DNA of 64,000 bases, taken from the NCBI GenBank assembly GCA_037957365.1, contig JARHVA010003166.1, forward strand, positions 248,001-312,000, written 5' to 3'. Shown one piece after another: positions 1 to 12,541 of the stretch (positions are counted from its first letter, which is position 1; each line of letters starts with the position of its first letter). Under the pieces are notes generated by a model. That model worked only from the letters and a program-made list of their open reading frames with translations. It made no database searches and was not told the origin of the DNA. This DNA comes from Torreya grandis (lineage: Eukaryota; Streptophyta; Pinopsida; Cupressales; Taxaceae). The translations under genes and the position numbers were made by a program.

Positions 1-165
1 ACCTCTTGAGAGGGATAGTTCCCTTGATGAATCACCTTGATCCTCACCTAAAATATTTATTGACAATGAAAAGAGATAGAGATTCATATAATTATATGAA
101 TATATATGGGGTGATGCAATAAAATTGAATACCTCAACATTGGAGTACACCACCCTCTTTAACCC
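1..165. repeat. Left arm of a long inverted repeat
   Basis: This stretch is the reverse complement of 2222-2382 with roughly 80-85% identity by eye. Shared blocks include CCCTTGATGAATCACCTTGA and GGGGTGATGCA. The arm may continue left of the window. No transposase or terminal motif was recognised, so the arms could be the ends of a foldback-type element or two head-to-head fragments of one repeat family. Confidence 0.8.
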
Positions 166-2221
166 TCCTATCAACCATTTTGAGCCATGCAATATATCCA
201 CTAAGATATCATGTTGGTTTTGGGGTAATTTTAAGCTTCAAAATCAAATTAGAGAGAATTTTTAGCTATCTTAACATAATTCAAGCATAGTTTGAGTTGC
301 TAACCATTAGAATTTTTTTATAAACACCCATGAATTTTAGAAATTAGTAATAATTTCATATCTTTATAAACAATTGTTAAGAAGCATGATTGCTCTAAAA
401 CCCTTCAAAATGCTATCTAGATAACATGAACTTTACAAATTTGATCTATTGAAGTGTTTTTTTCTAAATAATGATTAATTATTTTGATTCAATATCCATG
501 ATATCAAGACACCTTCTACCAAGTTTCAATAATTAATAAATGTTTAATAGTTGAAAAATAGACTTAGATGACAAGCATGCATGATAAATGAGCACCTAAA
601 GGCCTATAAACCTAAAAGTGCATTTTTGGAGTATTTTTGTAATTGAACATGAACTTTTAATAATCATAAGATATATATGAAGTATATAAATTCATTTTAA
701 AAATATATTGAGCTCTTGAGGCCATGTATATCTCAAAAAAAAATACTAAACTGGCATGTTTGCTACCCTAGGAAAACATAAAAACACAAAAATTAGCATA
801 AATTTAATTCTATTGATCCAAAACCTATGAAATTTGAATTTAAGGTTTAATAAATATTTCATAATTTTAGTCATGGTATCGTGTACTTACTATACTTAAT
901 GAGAGATAAAATTTAAAATTATAGGCTTGTGCATGCAAAAATGGTGAAAACTAGTTCTCAAGAAGCCCAAAAGTGCAAGAACTCAAGTTTTATTGATGAA
1001 AATGCATTTAAAATTTGTGTGTAGGTGTTACAAGGTTATTTCAATGAAATAATTTTTTTTTCAACCTATTTAATCCATTCATGAATGAATTAAATAAGAG
1101 AGACCTCTGTTTCAAGAACTTCTCAAGCACTACTGGAGCTCACACCTACAAGTTTGAACTAAGTCATCATCAAGAGCCATGAAGGACATTATGATAGGCC
1201 TCAAAATAGTTTATATTAGGTATTTTTTTCATGACATAACATTTAATTCAATTTTTTTATGTATTGAAGTATTCTCATATAACATTTAATGCAAAATAAG
1301 AATGTGGACATGGTCAAAAGGTCATCAAATGAGGAGCTTAAGTGTTACATCATCAATGCACCATCATAATTTAAATTCAAAATAATACCTCAGAAATATA
1401 AATAATCATATCTTCCCTCTACACCAAAATCAAGGAGAATAAGTTAAATCAAACAAGGACTTCTCAAAGTAGAGTTTCATCATGCAAGATTATCAGAGTT
1501 TGTTGAAGATAAAGTGGAGTTTTATCATACATCTTGATAGTCAAAAAAATCAAGCCTCCAAAAAATACATCCTCATCACCCTCACAAATTGGAGACTTAA
1601 AGTCAAGTAATGATACATTGGATAAGGAATAATATGTTAGTTGAAAGTTAACTTCAGCTATGTTTTAGTTTTAAACTTTAATGAGGAAGAAAATGTCAAT
1701 TAAAAGTTAACTTCAGCTATGTTTCAATTTTAAGCCTTAATGAGGGCATTGATGACAAGTTTTCATTATTTTACCTCACTAAGGAATCCTTTCACTATAT
1801 GTAATTGTTTTTTTTAAATAGTTTGATATACCTCTAGCCTGTTGTGGATCACGCTTACCAAATTTTAGATTTGTAAACACCTTATTAAGTAATAGAAAAT
1901 TTGATTTTACCTTCCCTTATGTTGGTTATTATGTGTAATTAATGAATTTTTTATGTAATCTTGAGATAATTATAGACTATCCCTAATTTATGTCCAATTT
2001 TGTTAACCTTTATGTATAAAACTTGATCTTGTACAAGTTTTAGTTTGTGTCTCTAAGAGTTTACTCAATTCATAGTTGTTATGAATGCTATTTGAGCTTC
2101 CTAAGACAAGTGGTCTTCCATCTAAGTATTGTTATAAGATGAATCCTTTGTTTAAATACTTATGACCAAGATTCATTAGTGAGATACAAGTTGTGTATGT
2201 GTGAGTGATCTTTAATCTCAT
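166..2221. other. Spacer between the inverted-repeat arms, no gene seen
   Basis: The 2.06 kb interior is AT-rich with no open frame above 60 codons and no recognised protein similarity in any frame. The right part (about 1950-2200) has a TATA-like stretch (TTATGTATAAAAC near 2010), as found in LTRs, but no LTR pair was located. A local tandem duplication lies at 1637-1746. Confidence 0.5.
1637..1746 (+). repeat. Two-copy tandem duplication, about 61 bp
   Basis: The block containing AAGTTAACTTCAGCTATGTT and ending in AATGAGG occurs at about 1637-1685 and again at 1698-1746. The copies differ by a few substitutions. Confidence 0.85.
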
Positions 2222-2382
2222 TTTGTGTGTGTCTAATCAAGTTGAGGTATTCAATTTTGGTGCATCACCCCATAGTTAGTCATAGAATTATAGGAACCTC
2301 TCTCTCTTTTCATTGTAAAGAATTAGTTTAGGTGAAGATCAAGGTGATTCATCAAGGGAACCAACCTTCTCTATAGGTTTAC
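2222..2382. repeat. Right arm of a long inverted repeat
   Basis: Inverted partner of 1-165. Matching order is kept across the whole arm: the GAGGTATTCAATTTTGG block, the TGCATCACCCC block, the TCTCTTTTCATTGT block and the TCAAGGTGATTCATCAAGGG block. Confidence 0.8.
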
Positions 2383-2665
2383 TTCCATTATAGGACACTC
2401 ATAACCTAGAAGTGATCCCATTGTGTCAATTGGGTGAGGAAGCCTGAAGACCTTCCTTAAGGGTAAAAAAACAATTTGAAAACAATTCTTTTTAAGAGTT
2501 GTTCAAGATTTTATCTTAATTATATTATTCCCTATCAAAGGCTAACCAACTAGATCTAGACTAGTTGAGCATTGTCAATATTATGAATGGGTTGAAATAA
2601 AAATATTCATAAAAGTACACTATATATCATAATCATCCAAAACATAGGTAGCCTAAATCACATGC

Positions 2666-2668
<3 letters not shown>

Positions 2669-2717
<49 letters not shown>
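2669..2717. repeat. Compound (TA)n(CA)n microsatellite
   Basis: An uninterrupted TA run passes directly into a CA run. Ordinary length-variable microsatellite. Confidence 0.97.
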
Positions 2718-2718
<1 letters not shown>

Positions 2719-5700
2719 TCATTTATAGTCAACTCCAAGCAAGCAACTCAAGGTGCCAAAATCAAATGAACACAATAATTTTATATGAATAACTTAAATA
2801 TGTTTATTTATTAAGGTAATTTACTTAGCCAAGCTCAGTCATGAATATAAAAGCCTCCACAAGGATTCCATTTTCAACAAGGATCCATCATAAGGAGGTC
2901 TATTAATCCTACATACCAAGTAGGCTATAAAATAGTTATCAATAGTAATAACTATAACATTCAGTTGATAAAATTCATAATAATAGTGGCTCACACTTAG
3001 CCCATAATCAAGAATTAATACATAAATACAATAAGTTCATCTAAGAAAAAATAATCCTTAGCTTCTATCCAATTATATAAATCAACAAAATATGAGTAGA
3101 CTATAGCTGAAGACTATCTCTTATTTACTCGAAGTACAACTTTGGCCAACAAAATGTGGGCTCACCTCCTAATATTTTTCCATCTTTAAGTGACTACTCT
3201 AGGCACCCCTTAGAAGGACTCCCAACTCTAGGCATGTTCATATCATGGTGAAAGATAAGTAAAGGAAAGAAGCATTCAACATGTCCTGGGGTCAAAGAGA
3301 TAGATACTCATAAGGTGACAATCTAAGCATCTCTAAGTCAGTATGTTACCAACCTCGAATCTATTTTCAACAAGTAAAATTCACAAATGAAAAAACATAA
3401 GGATCACAAGGCTAGGACCCATCAAACATAAAACCACTAAGATATATTATATAATCATTCATGAGAGGACCTAGGTAACCTAACATCATGTCCAACATGA
3501 GAGATCTAACCCTTCCTCCATCATGAATAATGTGACCTTTCAAGAAATCAAAATTCTTGCATGACATTCCTTACTATCAGAGTAAGTAGAAATATTAGTA
3601 GATAAAACTATCATGGAGGGATATCTCAACTCTAAATTAACACACAAGGGATAATGACACTATGGGTAACCTAAGCATAGCCATAGGAAAATAATGAAGA
3701 GAATAAGTAAGCCAACTACCTTACTCCTATCAAACACAATAAATCAACCAAAAATCACACAAACTTTATTTAGTTAAACAACAAGATATTCAAGTCAATA
3801 AGATAACTACAAAATGATCCAAGACCTTCCATGGATATTTTTTGAAGGTTTATACCATCCAAGTCTCTCCCTCTCCAAGATCTCTTCTTGTTTCCTTTTA
3901 CTTTTACCTTTGTTCCTAGGATGGCAAAAAATTCCAAAAGTCTTGAATCCTTTTCTCAGAGATCTGCCCTCCTCAGATAGGCATTATCTCCTCCTTAAAA
4001 CCTAATCAGAACATGACACATGTTTATTATTTATCTGGATTAACTAACCACTCTAATTGATAGGTCATGCCTTCATAAATGTATGTTATATTTTCTATTC
4101 CATAATGGTGCATGGTGGCTCTAATAGAGTCCTATGGTTATTTATAAGGTAACCCACATCCCTACACAAGGATCAAGGTAAAGGAGATTAATTGACAAGT
4201 CTAAAATTCTACTATAAGGCATTCTAAATGTTCTAATTTGTCCCCATGCATTGAAGATGACTATCCAAAGGTGTTTCAACCAACCCAACATATATTATAA
4301 CCACTAAGACATGCTAAGTTTTAAATTAAAGTTCAAATGGTATATAGGGCACTCAACTTGGACCAGTTACGGTTTAGACAAGATATGGGTCAAAGATATG
4401 ATCACAAATGATGTAGTTATTCTTGGTTTAGTCCTTGTTCATTCATTAACATGACTTATTCCTACACACTTATTTCACCCATGAAATCCACTATACTAAT
4501 AGTTGAAGCTTGTAATTATAACATGCTATATCATTTACTTAAACCAACATAATTAGCTTACCAAGTAATTCAAAAGGTCATGAAGTGATATTATTATAAC
4601 ACCTTAATGCATATGTAATTTTAGTTTCAACCTAACATAATAATTTAAGTACTATTAATCTAACATTTACCATGTGCATAATCCTCTTACCTTTGAAATC
4701 AACACCACCAAAAGAGTATAACCATTATTTTAACATAGTCACATTGTATTCTCACAAGGGTAATTAAATAAATAAGTTGTTTATATCAAGAAAAATATGA
4801 ACTAAAAACATGGAAGATTGATGCTAACAAAGATTTTAACAAATATGAAAACCCTAATACAACAATTAGAAACAAAAAATATGGAGATAAACCTCACCAA
4901 CATCTATGGTTAGGGTTTCTAATATTCAATCAATAGACAAGTTCACAAATGTGTTTTATCAAAATTGGGGAAAAATAGAAAATGCTTAGATCCTAATTAT
5001 GAAAAATGTTTGCATAAAATCAAATAATTAAGATACTTAATGGTTTAAGTATTCATAATTTGGAACTTGATAAATATATAAAGATGCTAAAAGGGGAAAG
5101 AACATGGAAAATTTACCTATTTGGAAATCTAATAATGTAAGATTGAGATAAATATTATAGATCTAACTATATGATTATGAACTGAGAATAGGGATAAAAT
5201 TAAACTCTAGATAAGTTCACACTAAATTTTAGTATGTAAGTAATGTTGAAATCTGGTAAGGTCTTTACCCTTTATGTGAAAAAAGGTCTATGTTTTGTCA
5301 TTTATTGGTCTTCTGTATGTATTTTGTGATTTAAAATCTACTACTCAAGATATTGCATACCTTATTCTTCACTTGAAAGCCTATCTTGATAGACAATGAT
5401 GAATGGATAAAATAAAAAAGAAAAATGGGCTAAATGTTGAAGTTTTGCATGTTTATAAGTGTTGCCATTGATGTCAAGTTGATGTCAAGATGCATGGTGT
5501 GTGGGGTATGAGTTTTTATGCCTGATATGATAAGGAAGCCATGTGAAAAGAAAGAAATTGAAGGTAACCTAATGTATCTTTATTTATAGATAATTTTAAG
5601 GAAAATTTATGATTCTTATGAGGTTTATGTAAAGTTTTATGTCAAGTTAAGCATGTTTTTAAGTATTAGTCCTTGAATATAAGTTGTCTTGAGAAGAGTA

Positions 5701-7591
5701 ATCAAAACAAGCATTGTCATAACATGAGCATGTGCATGATGAGTATAAATAGGTATGTATAGAGGTATGGCATTATATAAGGATCATGAAATACATGTGA
5801 TAAAGTTATGAAATCATCAAGGAGTGTTTCAAGGTTGTTTGTCAAGCTTCAAGTACTTGAGAAGCCAAGTCATGACACTAGTCATAACATGAAGAGATCC
5901 TGTGAGAAGATATGAGCTTAGTGTCCTAGTGAGATGAATGAAAAAGGGAATAATATGATGTATAAGTTTTTTTTATAATGATTATAATTATTTAGATCAC
6001 TCTATTTAATCTTAGGGAAAGCCTACAAGTGTAGGACCTATAAAACTAGTATGCAACTAGACTAGTTCTAGACCGTGCCTAGCCTATGAGGTGCCATGAG
6101 GAGTTTCCAAGGCCTATGAAGGATTTAAAGTAGTGTTTTATAATTATAAAGGTTTTTTAAGTTTTCAAATGATGTTTTTATATCTTGGATAGTGGTTATA
6201 AGGTAATTTTTAAGACATATTATGATTTGCAGGTCAAGGCCTAGAGAGAAAAGAGAGAGAGAGCATGGCCAAATGAGGTATGAGCTTAAAATTTTAAGAT
6301 AAGTATGGAAAAATGATAGTTTTTATATGTATTTTAATTTTTTTAAAATATTTTTACCAATTTTTATTTCAAAATTTGAAGGTCAATGCAAGAAAAAGTG
6401 CTTTAAGGTCTCTCGAGTGCATATAATGGAGGGTTCTCAACCTGAGAAGAACTTTTAAGTATTCATTGGCACATGTAACCTTTGAATGAGATATTAATAA
6501 ATTAATTTTAGATGTTTAATTTTCCTATATCAAATTCAAAATAATTGGTTTTTGTAATAAGGGGTTAAGCTTTATGAATGATCATTAAGATTGGAAGATG
6601 GTTTAAAACCTTAAAGAACCCTAAAAGTGCCTTGATATGAAATATCATATTATAAAGTGATCATAATGGATTTTCATGGAAATTTAAATGATTCTAGGTT
6701 TTATTAAACTCTCCAAATAACATCCAAGTGTGATTGGTTTATCAATAAAATGAGTGGACCCTACAAGAAAGGCCTTATTTCTTAGAGATTTGTTATATTA
6801 ATTAGAGTTGACCAAGTCAAAGTATGAAAATCATAACAAGAAAAAGTTTGAGACTTTTTGTTTTTTCCTTGGTGGTTTTAGAGTATTTTATATCCATAAA
6901 AGGTTCTAAACTAGTCATACAAGTTGACCAGTTGCTAATAGGCCTAATGGTGCAAATAGTGACAAACCCAAGCAAAAATGAGAAGTTGATTAGGGATGTG
7001 TTATCATAGATTAGAGATGAATAAAATTGAATTTATAAATTTTTAAATACATTTAACACATTTTAATTTTGGATATAATTTTTTGAGGTTAGTGGATATG
7101 ATGAAAATATGGCTCATAAGTTGACCTATCTAGTGCTGATGAGATAGTGAAGGTGTAATGTTATGAGTTTGGTCTGAAAAACTAATATTTCCATATAACC
7201 ATGTTATATTTGTATATTATAAGTATATAATGATATAATAATATTATAAAAATTAATTTTAAGTATATAAAAGTTTCTACATAGGTGTTGAAGGTAAAAA
7301 TCACCATGACTAGTCTTGAAGGTAAATTGGTAGTTCTGGGTAAGCAAGTTACAATGATGAATTTGAGGCTCTATGCTATAAGCTAAAACATCCAATGTAT
7401 ATTATGTTTTTTTTTGGAAATTTATGAATTATAAATTATATATATAAGGTTTTAGAGTTATTAAAATTGATTAAAATGGTAAAGCTAAAATGGGTTGACT
7501 ATTTCAGGCTTGACTATGTGTACTAAAGATAAAAGATTGGTTTGTAATACCAATATTTGTCATTAGGCCTTGTGATATTTATACTTAAAAA

Positions 7592-7634
<43 letters not shown>

Positions 7635-8067
7635 AAATAATATATTTAAGATGTAAAATTTTATATTAAGTATTATTTATAATTTTAAATATCAAATTTC
7701 CATGATTGTGTTTTGAGGTTGGTTGGTAGTTCTAAGTGTGCTACTTGCAGAGAAGGGTTCAAGTAATTTTACCATAGATTGTGAAGTTTAAAGAATATTT
7801 TAATGAAACTTAGGTAATTTATATTATTTATATGTTATTTTTTATATTCTTTTTTGGAAAAATCATGTTTTTTCTTTAGTTATTCAAGATAGATGTTTTG
7901 AGTATGCATAGGCTTAATAGTGAACAATACTAATGGTGTGCTTCAAGTAGTGGTTGGAGATAATTTGTTTTTTTAGATATTATATTAAGTTTGATAAGGT
8001 ATATTTTAATGTTTTATTATGTTTTACTATATTATTATGTGTTTAAAACTTATCCAAGGAAGGCCAA
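2718..8067. other. AT-rich intergenic DNA, no gene recognised
   Basis: Reading all frames gave only short open frames without family resemblance (for example 3814-4005, 6824-7009 and 7204-7395). No LTR pair, tRNA or conserved domain was seen. The block around 3100-3700 has mixed composition and may be old transposon leader sequence, but nothing supports a specific call. A (TA)n run lies at 7594-7631. Confidence 0.6.
7594..7631. repeat. (TA)n microsatellite
   Basis: Uninterrupted TA dinucleotides for about 38 bp. Confidence 0.97.
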
Positions 8068-8957
8068 GTGTAATGTGTCATAAATCGACCTAATACGATT
8101 AGGTCTCCATGAGACCTAAAGGAAAATAAGGCCTAATTGAGATAGGTCAGACCTAAAGGAATAAAATAACATATTATAAATGTATATGATATTTAATAAG
8201 ATAAATTTCATGGCCAAACTAATTATTTTATGGTGTTTAGATGACTAATAAGGATATGAATAAGAGACTTATATAAATAATAAGCATTTTTAGGCTTATT
8301 GAGTGTAAAAGAGTGTAAGCAAATAAGATAACATATTAGTGAGCTGAAGAAGGTCTTATAGACAAATATATCAGTATATAAGATTAGTTATGAGTTTTTT
8401 ATATAGGTTCTACATATGAGGATAAAGTTCATATGACGTAATCAAGTCGAGAAGAGGGCTAGTTTAGTGAAGAAGGCTAAAGGCCAGTTTGAGAGGGATA
8501 GAAGTGTGTGAAGAGTTGAGGAAGGAGATAATCATATGTTGTATGAGTAACAATGTATTTTGAAGGTGATAAAGTGTCTCATGTGTCTAAGTTATTTTTT
8601 AGTCATCTAGGGGTTTGGTACTTCCTTATAAGTTGGTGCTTGCTAAAGCCTAGCTGAGTTAGTGCTTAACTAGTTGGGGTTGGTGCTCCATATGAAGTGG
8701 GTCCTTCAATAAAGTTGGTTTTTGTCTTATAAGAATATATAAAATTTGTAGATATTAGTTTTTTTCATCCCCTTGAGTGTTTCTCACATATAATCTATGT
8801 TATTTTGTGTTCTTATATTTCATGTATATGTGAATGGTTACTTAGTGCTTATTTGATCTACATACTTGAATGAATGTTAGTGCATGCTTAAATATAAATA
8901 AAATAAAGGATTTAAAGTATTATTAGCCCTTGATTATTATTCATATTTATTACAACA
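8068..8957 (+). repeat. Probable 5' LTR of an old Copia-type element
   Basis: The right boundary is supported: the segment ends in ACAACA and is followed by a decayed initiator-Met primer binding site. A TATA-like stretch (AATATATAAAATTTG, about 8731-8745) lies roughly 215 bp before the end, as expected for an LTR promoter. The left boundary is a guess, placed at TGTAATGTGTCATAAATC. Just inside it is a hairpin, GACCTAAT-ACG-ATTAGGTC (8088-8106), followed by several degenerate AGACCTAA copies. No second LTR copy was found in the window, so the element is truncated at its 3' side. Confidence 0.5.
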
Positions 8958-8958
8958 A

Positions 8959-8971
8959 TTTTTATTAGAGC
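8959..8971 (+). other. Decayed primer binding site (initiator tRNA-Met type)
   Basis: TTTTTATTAGAGC aligns to the canonical TTGGTATCAGAGC with G-to-A/T and C-to-T changes, directly after the ACAACA that ends the LTR. The spacing is as expected for Copia elements. Confidence 0.65.
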
Positions 8972-9024
8972 AAGGTTATTTTTAAGTAGGTATACAAGCC
9001 TAAAGGAAGATTCTAGAAGTAAGG

Positions 9025-10422
9025 ATGGATAATCAACAAGCTCAATGTGGTTTCTATAATAGTAAGGATATATTATTTAATGGATATAATTATCCCTTTT
9101 GGAATTCCAAGGTGATTACATATTTGATGTCTCAAGGTCATGATATATGGTAGTCAATTGCGGATGGCTATAGTGCTCCTCTTGTTCCCCAATTGATGCA
9201 ACATGTAAGAAGGCTAGTGAAAACAAACCCAAGGAAATGAATGACATTATTTATGGCCTATCAGAGGTAGATCTTGTGAAGGTAATGTATTTTGTATTAG
9301 ATAAAGATATATGATAAAAATTTAATACCATATATGAGGGAGACACCAAGGTGAATTTGTCCAAGTTGTAAACCCACCAAAGATAATTCTAAAGTCTAAA
9401 GATGAATGAAGATGAAATAATTGTATTTTACCTATTGAAGGTTGATGAAGTTGTCAATATAATTAGAGTATTGGGAGAAGAGGTGAAAGAATCTATAGTT
9501 GTTCAATTTTTTTTTAAATCACTAACTCCTAATTTTGACTCTAATGTGTTTGTATTAGAGGAGATGTAAGATTTGGACAAGCTAAAGATGGATGGGCTTC
9601 ATGGTATTTTGACTACCTATGAGATGAGAACTAATGAAGGAAGAAATCCTAAGAAGGAAGAAAATTTCAAAGTTGAGAAGAAGAAATCTAGTAAGTACAG
9701 GGGTAAGTTGCCTTTCAAATGTTTTAACTATGGCAAGATTGGTCACTTTGCTTCCAAGTATCCTAACAAAGATAAATTTGAGCATAATTAAGAACATGAT
9801 GAAAACTATGGAGATGATAATAAGGCCTATAATCCTAAGAAAAAAAGGATTTCAAGAAGTATGAAGGTAGGAAATTAAATTTCAAGAACAAGAGAATATT
9901 TTTGACTAAAGAAGATAAATCTTATAATGTAAGTGATTAAAGTGAATTTGATAGTGATGGTGGTAGTAATGAACCTAAACATGAGAATAATTAAACCTTA
10001 TTCATGGTTATAGAATCAAACAATGAGGGTTGATCAAATAGGAAATACCTTATGGTTATGTAGAATCAAATGAAGAAGAATGTAAAGTGAACCTTGAGGG
10101 AGAGTTGGTAAGTGCCCTAGAAGAGTTGAAGTTACAAAAGAGAAAGAATCACAAACTAAGATCATTAATAAAGGACTATGAGGATCATATTGTCTTATTT
10201 GAGGATATACTAAGTAACACATCCAAGGATTGTGATGAAATCATCAATTAAATTGAAACACAAATGGAGATAGTCAATACAAGCCTACAAGATAAAGAGG
10301 AAGAATGCATCAGGTATAAAACTAAAGTAAAATACTTGAAATCTAAGTTAAATCACGAATCTAGTAAGGTGAGGACCTTTGTAAAGTTTGAAAAGAGTAC
10401 TAAAGCTTTAGATGACATTTTT
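9025..10422 (+). pseudogene. Copia-type gag, N-terminal part (interrupted by Gypsy insertion)
   Basis: Reading from the ATG at 9025, a decayed Gag polyprotein is visible: an N-terminal block (LFNGYNYPFWNSKV) typical of the UBN2/DUF4219-type capsid of plant Copia elements, a capsid block around 9400-9560, a lysine-rich linker and a zinc knuckle at 9720-9761. The knuckle reads CFNYGKIGHFASKY: two of its Cys codons have become Tyr by single G-to-A changes. Downstream (about 10080-10420) is a coiled-coil stretch rich in Glu/Lys/Leu. Several stops and at least one frameshift make it non-functional. The frame ends abruptly at the LTR of the Gypsy element and continues in family order after 27596. 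Confidence 0.85.
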
Positions 10423-11650
10423 GATCCCTTAATTATTTAATTATGGGGTCCATACCATCATGACAAAAAACTCAACATGAGGCAATCACTTGGGTGATGA
10501 TTGATATTTTTGGAATCTTAGCACTAGATAAAGGAACCAATGCAGATCTTATGTTAGATGGTAGGTGGTTAACTGGCACCTAGATATTTAAGTCATCCTC
10601 TATGAGTGGTAACATGTGGTGACTGCAATGTGAAGAGTGCAAGGTGATGGAGCTAACATAATGATCAACAAAGGCTCTAGCTCAGCACTTGATGTGTGAT
10701 CTCCACCCTAGCAAATATATGTTCCTATGTGCTATAAAATCAATCTCTAAATAGTGAATCAAAGATGTAAATTGAATGTAGTAAAGCTCTAAAGAAATTT
10801 TTCTACATATGATAGCTACCATTAGCATTAAAACTATCTCATATGCCATGAAGGCTCCATTTATATACTCCCAAGCTCATTTTTGAGCCTTAAGGTTGTT
10901 AAGTAGTTTAGCAAAGCATATGATTTATTTATATATGTATGAATCTATTCTATTAAACTTTGATTAATGAAAATTGTGTTAGTTCTAATTGATGTTCTAT
11001 TTGATTTATACATCTTTTGAATTACTGATGAAATGTGAAATGGTTATAGTGATGTAATTTGAATATAGTTATGTTAAGCATGTTAATTTCAAACTCCTTA
11101 TTTATGGAATTAGTGTAATCTCTATGTTAATTTATTACATCAATATTTAATATAAAAATAGCCTAAGTATAGAAACATTTTATGCAAAGCATTGATACCA
11201 TTGTTAAGAAGCACTAGCCTAAGTATGAAAAATTGATCTAAAGCATCCCCTTGACTCATCTAGCACTATATATGATGATAGACTTAGTTTGATAAAGGCT
11301 TGCACCCTTATGAGTATAAATAGTTCCCAAAATGGGCTTGCACCTATAGACCATCAAGGTTAACCCAAAAAAGGATTCTGCTAATGAATCAACCAAAATC
11401 CTTCTCTCAAATGACCAAGTCCTATATGTGATCCATTGTGCCATGGCATAATTAGCCTAATGTAATCCCTAATTATTTCTCTATTATTCTTTTAGTGAGT
11501 GCATAAGGCTTACACCTTATATGAATTAATGCCAATTCAATTGAGTGACAAATGTTGAGTACCATGGGAATATATTATGTTTGTGCCTAGTTGTGATGAG
11601 TCTATAGTCAACTTAGAACTACCTTGAAGCACATTTTAGATTTTTCTACA
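10423..11650 (+). repeat. 5' LTR of the 17.2 kb Gypsy element
   Basis: Collinear with 26365-27595 over its whole length. Shared blocks include TCCTCTATGAGTGG, GGCTCCATTT and TTAGAACTACCTTGAAG near the end. The first bases are eroded relative to the 3' LTR (about 3 bp deleted), so the start is approximate. The end is set at CTACA before the PBS. Confidence 0.85.
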
Positions 11651-11656
11651 AAATTT

Positions 11657-11673
11657 TGGTTCTATTACTAGGA
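11657..11673 (+). other. Putative decayed primer binding site (tRNA-Asp type)
   Basis: TGGTTCTATTACTAGGA lies 6 bp after the LTR end. It matches the tRNA-Asp-type PBS of Athila-like elements (TGGCGCCGTTGCCGGGA) at 10 of 17 positions. Six of the seven differences are transitions, most of them at former CpG positions. This is an inference from alignment by eye. Confidence 0.5.
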
Positions 11674-12541
11674 CCCATGTTAAATTTTCAATTATATGAT
11701 AGTATAATGCTCTGACTCTCCCTCGATAAAATCAATAACTAGATGTAATAGGTGGAATATAGATTTGTAATGAGGCATCCAACCTTTAAAGCACAAAAAC
11801 TAAGAAAGTGGGTTTAGAACAACCTATATGATGCTCTATATGAGGTATTTTTCTATGAACCACTTGAGCATGTGTACCAATGGTTGGTTGCATATCCAAC
11901 CCATAGAATATGGATTTATATATAATACTATGAGTGGATAAAGGAGTGCCTAGAGAGGCTTGAAACCTAGGATTCCACTTAGACTAGAGTAGTAAACAAA
12001 TGGTTGTAAGAAGCACTGAATAGTTACATGCTTGAGTTCATTGTTTTCACATACTCTTACCCTAAGGAAGAAACATATTAGTTTTTGTGTGAACCCAAAA
12101 GAACATTTATGAAATATTTTGGTACAAAAATCAAGAAACTAATGATGTATTATAGATTTAAAACTTTGGGAATGGAAGGTTAAAGACCTTTTGCTTATGA
12201 TCAATGTAAAAGGGGAGAAGGGGATGTGTAGGTGAGGAACAATAGAAGGGGATGAGTAGGTTGATACCTGATAGCTTAAGAGATAGACTTATAACAAGAG
12301 ACATCATAGGATAATGAATGATATAGAACCTAAAAGTGTTGAGAGGACCTCTAGCAATTAGGAAGGGTATGAGGAAGGATATCTTGAATTATAGTAGCTT
12401 AAGGAGGAGAGAAATAATGAAGCCATAGATCAAGCTTAATAGTTGATGGGTGTAGAATACATTGGGTTCCTATATAATTTAGTGATTCAAGATGTACTAG
12501 ACGTGCCTACCCCCTTTGAACCTATAGTGTAAGTTCATGCG
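11674..12541 (+). other. Leader between PBS and gag of the Gypsy element
   Basis: About 870 bp without a continuous open frame. Part of it (about 11960-12480) may be the decayed N terminus of Gag, but no domain could be recognised. Confidence 0.4.

Noticed and set aside
3814..4005. 63-codon Leu/Pro-rich open frame with hydrophobic segment
   Set aside because: Short, no similarity, expected by chance in this composition.
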